Source: Paragordius varius (Eukaryota > Nematomorpha). Taken from it: a DNA stretch of 64,000 nucleotides. The notes under the pieces were generated by a model. It searched no databases and was not told where the DNA came from. It saw nothing but the letters and a program-made list of their open reading frames with translations. The stretch lies in contig OZ176056.1 in the NCBI GenBank assembly GCA_964247055.1, forward strand, positions 6,262,001 through 6,326,000, written 5' to 3'. This document shows, piece by piece, positions 12,860-41,510 of the stretch (positions are counted from its first letter, which is position 1; each line of letters opens with the position of its first letter). A program made the translations under genes and the position numbers.

Positions 12860-13163
12860 ACAAAGTGTGTGTAAAAATGAGAGTTTAACTTGGAAAAGTT
12901 TTTAAATTAGGCGATTACCATTGTTAAATGCAATTTTCTAAAGACAACCTTTAAATTTTAAATCATCCCATAAAGATCATTTAAATACAATCATAAAATA
13001 CATAATTGATTGTTTTACCGATTTTCATCTCTATTTTATACTTTGCAGTTTAAAACAATCAGTTATATTTAAAAAAATAAAGATTTAAAAAGTATGGTTG
13101 TCTTTTTAAAAAATTTGTCTTTATATTTTTACGTTTTATCCGTATAATTTCAATATTTACTGT
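12860..13163. mobile_element. CAGTAAAAA-ended MITE, old copy
   Basis: The right end (…TCCGTATAATTTCAATATTTACTG) is clear. Internal blocks 'ttgattgttttaccgat' and 'gtttaaaacaatcag' match copies at 26900, 35727 and 44447. The left end is decayed. The family is about 280 bp, ends in CAGTAAAAAT..., and is flanked by TA where well preserved, which points to Tc1/mariner-type mobilisation. Confidence 0.6.
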
Positions 13164-13169
13164 ATGTTA

Positions 13170-14300
13170 TAGTGCCAAACTATTTTTTAGGCAACTGTCT
13201 CTTTACGATTGATTAATAATTCAATTATTTTAAATTTAATAAATTTTCATTACTTATATGGTTGCAAAATTAGTTGACTTAACACTTGAATATAGACAAC
13301 TCTATGTCATTCAATTCAAATTAGGATAAAAGTCGATCCCAGACATAATTTAAATGTTATATTTTTATAAAATATGGAATGCCTTGAAATGGGTTTAAAA
13401 AAATAAATACGGCTATGCTTGGAATTACTTTGTATTATGATACTGAAGACAAAAAGTTGGATAACGTAATATGACATGAGTGCATTGGCTAACTTTAAAT
13501 AATGCAAATTTTATCATTTTTTTTTGTCATTAATGTTGTTGATTTTTAAAATAACCATAATTTTAGGTGTATAATTAAAAAGAAACGGTATTTTGTTACA
13601 AGCTGTAAATAAAAATGGGATCGAAGTAGTCCGATATGGATTTTAAGCCTAAGCTAAATTTTAAGGAATACATTTAAATTGGGTCAGCCATTTTTAGCAA
13701 GCATTTTTTTATTTTTATCATTTTAAACTTTGCTTGAGTTGGTCAGTTACCCCAATCGAAATGGGGGTATAAATGGTCATAGTTTTTTAACAAAATATCT
13801 TTTTGTGAAATGTATGAAATCAAAATTGGTTACGATATTTTTAATAATTTGATAAAGTCCTTTGGTATATTAATTTTTAATTTGTGAACGCTTCAATTTG
13901 GTTTATTTCTTAACATTTATCAATCCAACTTTAATTAAACATAATTATCAATAATATATATGCGCCGAGTTAAAACCATCTAGAAGCAATAGTTTTTTAA
14001 AATCAAAAAAAAATTAGGTGTTATTTTCACGCGTAAAAATTGCGTGATCAAAATACTATATATGGAGTAAAAATTGAAATTTTATAGATAAAACTTAGAA
14101 ACTTCAATACACTCTCTACTTTTTTAAAATTTACATAACTCAATTGTTTTAAATTGCAATCGTAAATTAGAGATTATTATTGATCACACACATATTTACA
14201 AATGAAAAAATTTCGGATTGAAAAAAAAAGTATTATAATCTTAAAAAAAAATGGTTTTACGTCTTTTTTGGATAATTTTAATTAAAAAAATATGTAATTA
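13170..14300. other. Intergenic DNA downstream of the LRR gene
   Basis: No gene was seen. The minus-strand LRR gene must end here: its stop is at 14386 and a polyA signal AATAAA (plus-strand TTTATT) lies near 14306-14312. Confidence 0.4.
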
Positions 14301-14385
14301 AAATATTTATTTATTAAATTGTAATGATGTAAATGCTGGTAACTTATTAATCACATAAAATTTACAAAAAACTATATTGGTCCCT

Positions 14386-17300
14386 TCAATTTGTAGGTTC
14401 AAAAACTGGATTCGTCCCATATTCCTTGTTAGAGAAATCATCCTTTGTGATTGGTTGGAGATCTTGTGACTTCTTTGAAAAATTTGCAACAACACCATTT
14501 TTATTGGAGAACCTAATGCCAGAAAATGAAGGATTCATAGAATTTTCACTTTGTCGGACATTGTGAATTTCTACCCCAGGAATATTAACTAATTCATTGT
14601 TATTAAATCCATTCATATTTTTGCTCATATTTCTCCCAGAATTTGACATTGTTGTATAGGGAATGAATGTAAAACACCATTGTTTACGGATACAGATCCA
14701 AATACTACATGCCAAAACTATCAGAGCCAATATTAAACCGCCCACTAATAACAAAGATTTTAAATGCACTATGGATTGTGTTAATTCTTTCAACATTGCA
14801 ATGTAGATGGTTGAGGTTGTATGATTAGATGTATGGGTGTTTATGTCTGGTTCATGCGTAGAAGTAATCGTATTATTGTAGTTGATAGCATTCGAATCAA
14901 TGTCTGGTATGTGGGAATCACAGATAAATTTTTCATTTGGAACTTGTATTAGAATCTCATCTTTAAGATTGGGTGGGCCATTGCATTTTACAGTTTCCAT
15001 GTGTTTGGATTGCCTATCTCTGTCATCCTCGTTTTCAATCTTGTCGAGCCAGGTCTCATACCAAAGTTTAAAGGGTAACATGTTACAATCACACACAAAT
15101 TTATTATCTATATGTACACACAACACTATGTTAGTTACATTTCATAAAGTTTATTAAGTTATATATATATATATATATATATATATGGGGAGGGGACATT
15201 TGGAGTTTAAGATTATATAAAATAACAGTAGCGCTCTAAAACAGACAATTTTTTCCGATTCTGGTACCGTATAAATATTGCACAAGTCACTAGTAAAATT
15301 TTTCAACTATTTTAAAAAAGATATGTCCATATTTACACATGGTCAAAATCAGAAAACAAATTGCAGATTGAATAGATATGCAGAGTCAATAAATAGCTTA
15401 GCGTCCTTTATGGACAAAATTCAAAAAATGCCATTATAAATTCATTTTTTAATATTTTGAATGGCAGGAGGACCATTTATTTTTTTATCACATCATAACT
15501 GCTAATAAAAACCATTTTTTTAATTAATATACATTTACACAATATATTTCAAAAGGTATTAATCTATTTTTTATTTTAAATAAAGTATAGGCTTGTAAAT
15601 CACTCTTTATATTAAAAACGCTTCACTCTGTACGATAAAGACAAAAATCTGTTGATTAAGAAATCCGTATTTAATTTTATAAATAAGGTTTTGTTATAAA
15701 ATCGTGGCTGAGCGTTTCAAAAACTCTGAGTCAAGAGGATTTTGTCCAAGTTATTATACCAGTTAAACTAAGCGAAGGCGTCAGCAAAATGTATGATGAA
15801 ACGATTAATGTTATTTAATTCCCAATTAGTTCTTTTCTGACATCTAACGACAAACATACATAAATCTTAGCCAAAAATTAGCGTTATATTTTTATCATTC
15901 ATTAATCCTGTCGAATTTTGGGATTAAACACATTTGATGCATGCATTGTTCTCAGAAGAATAGGGATGTTGAAAATTTAAAAACATATGATGAACAAACT
16001 CACTCGATTAATATATGTTCATGGTTTAAAAATATTAAAGTGTGATTTAATGAGAGGTGGGTGCATTGATAGACCAAACTACGCTAAAGTAAGTTATTTG
16101 ATGTTAACATCACCTAAACTTAAGATTAACTATATTACATTCCTGGTAAACAATCAAAAGATGTCTACAAGCAATGGGTAAGATGAATTACTCGAGCGTT
16201 TCATACGATTTGTACGTCGAATCGAAAGCGAAGTGTCATGTGAAATCATGCTTTAAACGACATTTTTTTTTCATCAAATTAATTGGGATAAAAAGTAGCT
16301 TTATTTTGTTAGATAAAAAAAGGAAAAATCGTAGTTCACCTTGCCAGCTGTTTCCTCCATACTTAAGTCAAATCGCTTTAAAAAGAAGACCTGTGTCTCA
16401 TATAATGCATTATAAACTATCGAGGCTAGGTAAAACCCTTAATAAACAGCTTTTTATCATCAATTAATTCATTTAAACCATGCGCATTGATCAAAAAAGC
16501 TATCGTAAAAAGCCAGATGACATGGTAAAGTTATTGTGTTACACCACAATGCGCCATCTCACGCAGCAAAACTACTAAAAGACGGCTACTAATCGCTTCA
16601 TTGAGAAATTCTTTCGCATCGCCGAACTCTCCTGACTTTCTGACCTATCCAACGCATTAATGGTTCCCACCCTTGTAGAGTATATCAATAATTTTAGAGA
16701 TATGGCATGAATAGTTTTCCGTAAAAATAATCAGTTTTTCTCTTTCAAAATTATACAAAAATCGGTAAAAATCATGACTCACCTAACGATAAGATGAAAA
16801 CACTAAAGTGCAGACCTATTTAGAAATTATAAAAGTCTACCAATGATCTGGCAGAAAAAACTAGTTAACTAACGAGTCTATAAATTTATATGAAAGTATT
16901 AAATACTTGATAATCCTAAGAAGGTAAGAGTCTCTTCACTGCCAATAATCTCCTGTGGATCAAATATTTTGAGTTCGTTACTACTCAAATCCAATTTTTT
17001 AAGGTTCGTTAATCGTGATAAGGTACCATTAGCAATAAAGCGTAATCTATTTCTCTTTAAAAGTAGTTTTTCCAAATTGTCACTTTGACTAGCGAATATC
17101 GTGCTATCATTTAATTCTGTGATTTCATTCATATTCAAATTTATTGTTTTTAGATTTCTATTGTTGCGGAAAAGCGTGCTACTTATATTTTTAATATCAT
17201 TACCGGTCAGAAGGAGAAATTTTAAATTTGGTTGCCCGGAAAATAGATCATTGGGTAATTTTGTTATCTTATTAAACATCAAATCAATCATTTCCAGTTT

Positions 17301-18374
17301 CGGATTATTTGAAAAGGCTTGTGCGCTAACTTTGTTTATATAATTCAAAGTTAATTCAACGCCTTTCAAAGCCGGCAAATAGGCAAAAGTGTGATCACTC
17401 AACTCAGTTAAATCGTTCATATCCATCATGAGGTATTCCAATTGCGGTAACTTAAATTTCCCATCGATATCGTCTATACTATTGTAACGAAGGCTTAAAT
17501 TTAATAATTGAGTCATGTTATCAAACGCAGATGATGGTAAAATACTTATGGAGCTGGCTTGCAAATCGAGATATTTTAAATGAGTCAAATGCTTAAACAT
17601 GGACACGTCCGTTTCAAGCTTAAGTTTCGGGAATGAAATGTAAAGTTTTTCCAAATTCAACAATGATTCAAAGTGTTTGTGACTAAGATTGATTTCTTCA
17701 TACGAATCGATGGATAGTTCCTTTAATTGACTCAATGTATTAAATGCACTTTCATCAATTTTACCAAGTTTGCTCAGATAGACATGTAATTCCTCCAAGG
17801 AATTACCTAAACCACTAAAATCGGATTGAGATATATTATAGATGTTAGATGTTCTAATATCGAGGTATTTCAAATTTTTAAATGAGCCTAGTCTAAAATT
17901 CTTTAGGGTATTAGCCGATTCCTTCACAATCCCACCAAATATAAACTTTTCCCGGACGGTCAAGTGCGTCACAGAGCTAATATTTTTAAAAGCATCCAAG
18001 GATACGGTTTTTACATTACAACTGATAAGATATAATTGGTTGACCGAAAATGATTGTTTGAAAAGGTTGTTTGGTATTGTTTGTAAATTCAGTTCTTCTA
18101 ACAGTAGGACACTAATAGGTGAGCCGGCTAACTTATCAAAATCGGTTCGTATGTCACTTACAGCTTTGCGCTTACAATGAATTGCAGGAGCCAACGTGTT
18201 ATTATACAAGTAACATTTGCACTTATCCAAATCGCTATACGGGGCATTAACACATGGATTTTGAGGTTTAACGAAATCTCGAAACGATATTTTAGCTGTG
18301 TGGCAGCTATGGAAAAATAGTGTAGCCACCACAAATAGGACATACAATAAAGGTAACTTTGTGGAGCGATACAT
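14386..18374 (-). CDS. Single-pass leucine-rich-repeat cell-surface protein, 2 exons
   Basis: Exon 1 is 18374-16907 (489 codons plus one base; donor A|GTATTT). Exon 2 is 15107-14386 (acceptor CATATAG). The join rebuilds LGLSS-NNKFVCDCN, the usual passage from the last LRR into an LRR C-terminal cap, so the splice is well supported. Product 729 residues: signal peptide (about 1-26), Cys-rich N-cap (about 41-70), about 15 LRRs, C-cap with CDC and later Cys, a Thr/Asn-rich stalk, a membrane helix at about 607-629 (LLLVGGLILALIVLACSIWI) and a 100-residue cytoplasmic tail. The tail has no TIR or kinase domain, so it is not a Toll receptor. Ectodomains of this style occur in arthropod adhesion and guidance proteins such as chaoptin or connectin relatives; the ligand is unknown. 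The 1.8-kb intron carries a mariner relic. Confidence 0.9.
15690..16720 (+). mobile_element. Decayed mariner-type transposon in the LRR gene intron
   Basis: The + strand gives mariner transposase remnants: near 15990-16080 the N-terminal helix-turn-helix end and a linker like 'DLMRGGCIDRPN'; near 16520-16570 an 'LLHHNAPSHAAK' frame, the 'LHDNAPSH' catalytic block with its Asp lost. The 5' non-coding part (about 15790-15960, 'agcgttatatttttatcattcattaat') recurs at 48890-48950 and 50610-50655. Many stops and frame changes make it inactive. It is antisense to its host intron. Confidence 0.6.
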
Positions 18375-20493
18375 AAAAATTATTTGATATAAAATAATAA
18401 AAATGATATTGTAAAGTTGGAAATAAAAATCGTTATTTATAAGTAACGTATATTGTAACTAGAATTCTAAGAAAACTGATCGTAAAACTTTTTTTTGAAT
18501 TAATCGTTAAACAAAAAAAATTTAGGATAATTAAAAACAAATAATACAAATTGATTATAGCAAACACCAATACATAAGATTAGAAAAAACAAACGTGTTA
18601 ATGCATTTCGTAAAAGGATAATTTAACAACAATAACAATAATTATTTCTATTATAGATAGACTGCAAATTCGAAAAATATATATCCAAACGCTAATAAAA
18701 CGTAACTATTCTGATATATTTTTAAAGGTAAACAAACACAAATGATTGTTTTGATTAGTTGCTAAAATTTCGAAATTGTTATTAACTATAATTTGAGTGT
18801 CAAAATTAATAAGAAAAGACGGTTAAGATTCGTAAAATTGATTATATGGATCTTTTAATATTTCAAAAAAAATTTTCTTGAATTTTAACATAAAATTGAT
18901 TTTTCCTTAATTCACCAATCCAATAATAAGGCTTGTATAACCAATTACTTTTGTTTTGATTTTATTTCTATGATATGATAACTAGTAAATTGATTTAATG
19001 TTAAAAAACGTTAACGTGTTAATAGACGTATTTTAGGTTTATTTATTATGTTATGTACAACATCTCTAAATTAGATAGGATTGTTGGTTTATAAAATTGA
19101 TCAAAAAGCGTAGGCAGCATTTCTTTTTGCTGGAATTTTCTTTATAGCGTTTTCAAAATCGTTTAAATTGATTGGTTAAATAAATGATTTTAGAAAATAA
19201 ATAAGTCAGAGTTTATTTAATCAATAAATGTGCAAAAATATAAGGTTTACTTTGCAAAACAGCTTATTTTACATATAGCAAACACAAATTAAGAGTTATC
19301 ATGTTTATAGATTCATAAATGGATAAAAACTTGAATCATATATTTTATTCTTCTGAAACGTCAGATCTGCTTATTTTAGCCATTAAATTTTATTTATGAT
19401 TTTACAAAAGTCAAACATAATTAGTCAATAGATTTAGTTTAAATTTGATTCCGCAAAAAGCCTGGAATTTTAATAAAAGATGGTTGCATTGTTTTAGCTT
19501 ATTTACCAGATAAACCATTTTTCAGTCAAAAGCAACACCCTTTCACCAAACGCAACATTTTTTGTCCGTTTAGATGAAAAATGTTGCGTTTGATTAAAAA
19601 AAGCATGTGTTTGGTTTAAATGTTATTTTTAAATGAAAAAATGGTATACTAAGGATGAATATTCGGATGTCCATGCAGTTTAAATTATAATGGGTAATTA
19701 ATAAACACACTTCTTCATATGTATAAAAGATTGCCAATAGGACTATCATGAAATAGTGTATTCATATTTTAAGCAATTTAAATTATCTCGATTCAAAAGC
19801 GGAAACGATTAAACAAAATAGGGGTTTCCCAAAGAATAATAAATTAAGGACAAATTATATATTTAAAATAGGTCATCCCCAAACAGATAAGAGGAGAGAA
19901 ATTTCTTAACATGTTTTGGGGTATATATTTTGAAACAATAGCGCTTAAAACTAATTGTTTCAGGCCCTTCAAAATGTTTTTTATAAGTAAAAACAGTTGT
20001 ATTTCCTGGTGTCCTTTTACAGAGTTAGGACAAATCTCCAGATATAGATTTGTAAAATAATTGCCAAAGATGAAGTTATACGGATATCCCTATACAATAC
20101 GCCGCATAATATTTTTACAACCTAACACAAATTTAAGAATAAATATTTGTTCTTTACCCAATGATGGCAAAACGCACATATTTATGTGTTAGACATTTTA
20201 TTAAAAAATTATTTTATTTAATATCTTTAGACACTGGCTGATTTTGTGGACTGTTAATAATGTATTGATTTTAGGCTTGTTTCTGGTTCATCACAATCAC
20301 ATATATATAAATGAGGATTGATTAAAGTAGTTTGAATGATATGTGCCAAATTACTTTTTCCTCAGTAAACAAACGCTAATTATACCGAGTCGTTTTTACT
20401 ATTAGGGATGTATTTCAACAAAACTAAATTGCCATTTAACTATAAACATTTTATAAAATACTAATTTATTAGCAAAATTAGCGAATGTTAAAT
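18375..20493. other. Intergenic region between the LRR gene and MED19
   Basis: Holds the LRR promoter (minus strand, just above 18374) and the MED19 3' end. No gene was found. A perfect 16-bp inverted repeat at 19547-19592 is listed separately. Confidence 0.4.
19547..19592. repeat. Perfect 16-bp inverted repeat (hairpin)
   Basis: Arms CAAACGCAACATTTTT (19547-19562) and AAAAATGTTGCGTTTG (19577-19592) are perfect complements around a 14-base loop. A partial further copy of 'gcaacacccttt' lies just left. It could be the core of a small mobile element or a cruciform-forming site. Confidence 0.7.
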
Positions 20494-21006
20494 TCAATTT
20501 TGAGAATACGCCGAGACAAATGGTTGATATTGAATAGGAAGTGTGCCGGGATTGAGTTTAAAACCAGCAAGCATGGCTGGTGGTAGAGGTCTGATTTCCT
20601 TCCCACATATGGGTGGATGATCAATAATATCCATTAATTTGCTAACTATTTATATATGAAATACTTGTTTGGTTTGTAGCCAGGTATGTTAAGATTTGGT
20701 CCTAGTTTATTTCTGTGTTCCTTCAACCCTGTGATTAATTTTGTTCGTGATAGTTTTTTATAATAACCATCTAGGCCAAAACTTTTGAGTAGATTGGTAG
20801 CGCCTGTTATTTCACTTTGTCCTATATTAAAAATAAAATGTTAAATAGTATTAAATACTTGGCAATTCCCTAAGCAAATAAAACGGTATAGGAACAGATC
20901 TTTGTGTCAAAGGATGTTTCTTAAGCGTGACAATTGCTTTCGTTGGATCCGTTTTGGTTTCAAAAGGTTTAAATTCTATTATATCTTGGTTAATGGTATC
21001 GTACAT
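20494..21006 (-). CDS. MED19: Mediator complex subunit 19, 3 exons
   Basis: Exons on the minus strand: 21006-20859, 20821-20665 and 20641-20494 (stop TGA), 150 residues. MED19 sits at the Mediator head/hook and helps couple transcription factors to RNA polymerase II in the nucleus. Recognised from PFYLLRELP (residues 41-49), ITGATNLL after the first junction, then DHPPICGKEIRPL and AMLAGFKLNPGTLPIQYQ, all in the order and spacing of the family core (PFYLMRELP...TGSTNL...EKPPI...MLAGFRLHTGPLPEQ). Introns are 37 nt and 23 nt, both starting GTATTT and ending AG. The 23-nt one is needed to keep frame between LNIPGYKPN and NKLMDIIDHPP. The Lys-rich tail of animal MED19 is absent: the protein stops soon after LPIQYQ, unless a further exon was missed. 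Its start lies 49 bp from that of ISWI. Confidence 0.92.
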
Positions 21007-21055
21007 CAATATATTTGAAAATGCCGCATGTTAATTTTACATTCATTTTAGCGCC
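21007..21055. promoter_or_regulatory. Divergent MED19/ISWI promoter spacer
   Basis: Only 49 bp separate the two start codons, so both genes probably share one two-way control region extending into the genes. No clear TATA element is seen. The last bases before the ISWI ATG read ATTCATTTTAG|CGCC, a good 3' splice site. ISWI mRNA may therefore have a leader exon spliced on, in cis across MED19 or in trans. Confidence 0.5.
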
Positions 21056-39784
<18,729 letters not shown>

Positions 39785-40378
39785 TTTTATTTAAAAATTT
39801 TGTGTTTTACATTATTTTCCCTTACATGTTGTACTATATCTATAAATAAATTTATTATATGTACCAAATTTGTCTATAAAATAGTTGTATTTATCAACTA
39901 CTTTTTTTCAATTATTATAACTGCATGTACTGCTCAATCTATCAAATGATATATAGTATATTAGCAATACTTTTCTAACCCCTTTTTTATCGCAGTAAGG
40001 ATAACTGTTGTTTTGGTATGAACGTAGTTGCAAATTAATTTTATTCATAGATCCCAAGAAAAAAACCTTAACATCAAATACTGTAAACCTAAAAACTTAA
40101 CTAAATAATTTTTTTTATATAAATTTGATAATTAAAATTGTAAAAAATAAGCATTGGATAAGAACTGATTTAGAATGGTTAATAAACATCAAAAATTTAA
40201 TAAATATGCTATACTGTATAAAATTAATTCTACTCACATAAAAAAATTACATAACTAAATTTTGGTTTATACTTTTTCCCATTGAAGTTTTATATTTTGT
40301 AGCGGAGAATAATAAATGGATTCTTATTGAAGGGCTTAAGACTTACACTCCCTATAAAATCATGCTGATCATTATATA
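39785..40378. other. 3' flank of ISWI
   Basis: PolyA-type AATAAA occurs at 39845-39850, about 60 bp after the ISWI stop, so the mRNA probably ends near 39870. No gene in the rest. Confidence 0.5.
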
Positions 40379-40562
40379 TAGTATGCATTTTAATAGTTGG
40401 TTATTTCACACTATAATTGGGCAATTTGCAACACAGTAGTATTGGAAAAAAGAATGGAAAAAAAATTGTTTATGCAACATTTTGTTTTTTTTTTCATACA
40501 CTGCTGTGTTGCGAATTGTCTAACTATAGTGTAAAATAAGCAACCATTAAAACATACTGTAT
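40379..40562. mobile_element. Hairpin MITE, 184 bp
   Basis: Left arm 'tagtatgcattttaatagtt' then 'ggttatttcacactata' and 'caatttgcaacacagtagta'. The right arm is the inverse ('tgctgtgttgcgaattgtc', 'tatagtgtaaaataagcaac', 'attaaaacatactgta'). About 70 bp per arm, few mismatches, short AT core. No coding capacity. Confidence 0.8.
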
Positions 40563-40807
40563 ATTCGATTTTTCGTCTCTTTTTATTTTTGTTAGTTTAA
40601 AGTTTAATGAAAATATTTCATAAAGCGCGTGCTAAATATATGAAAAAATTGAATAACTGGGGGGACTATGTTAAGTTCAGATAGATCATTGACCAATAAT
40701 AAATTAAGAATAAAGAGCAGTTGGGTAAATTGGAATAAAATTTCAAGCGTGTTGTGTGATCGAAATATTGATGTTAGTGTTTAAGGTAAGATATACAGTT
40801 CAGTTGT

Positions 40808-41183
40808 TTAACCCACAAATTCACAGACGTGGGGTGTCAAAAAATCCGAAAGACATTTTAACGTGACTGAAGTGAAAATGCTTAGAATGATGTGCATAAC
40901 AAGAAAGGAGAGAATTAATAGATTTATTCGTGGGAGCGCAGATGTTAAACCAATAGTGGAAAGAATGTCAAAAAATAGGCTACGTTGGTTCTGGCACATT
41001 GAAAGGAGTCATTCTAATTATATTGCAAAAATGATAGATAGTCATATAGTTGAGGGAAAACGAGGACATGGGCGGCCTAAAACAAAATGGATAGATACAG
41101 TAAAAAGAGAGCTGGCAGAATGCGAGCTTAAAGCAGAGGACGCCATAGATAGAATTTTATGGCGAGACAGTTGTATAACATGA
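40808..41183 (+). mobile_element. Non-LTR retrotransposon (LINE) 3' ORF end
   Basis: The end of a reverse-transcriptase ORF: ETWGVKKSERHFN, TEVKMLRMMCITRKERI, RFIRGSADVKPIVERMSKN, RLRWFWHIERS, VEGKRGHGRPKTKWIDTVKR, ending WRDSCIT and a stop. This is the conserved tail after the RT domain in many animal LINEs ('RGSLGVAPIVEKMRENRLRWFGH... GRGRPKKRW'). The fragment is open for over 100 codons, so it is fairly young, but the catalytic RT domain is absent (5' truncated). Confidence 0.85.
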
Positions 41184-41510
41184 CCGCTCTCACGAGTGAA
41201 AACATGTAATGTAATAATAATAACAATTACAAATTTAAAAATTACTCAATTTATATCGAAAGTTGTAATGCACTGTTTTTTTAGCCAATAATTCGTATCA
41301 TCATAGGAAGGGAGAGAGTCTACTATATTTTTATATTACTCTGTCTATATTATTATGTCACAACCCAGAACATTTGGTTCTATTACATTATTGTTTATTT
41401 TTTTTAGTTTTTATGTAGTATTTTTTTATAATGGGTTTTATTTAATGGTATAATTTTATGGTTTAATTCAACTCTTTATTCTTATTATTTTTATATTATT
41501 CTTTACTAAA

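Noticed and set aside
14882-15157. Plus-strand frame of 91 codons opposite LRR gene exon 2
   Set aside because: Shadow of the minus-strand coding exon, as are the plus-strand frames at 17101 and 17842.
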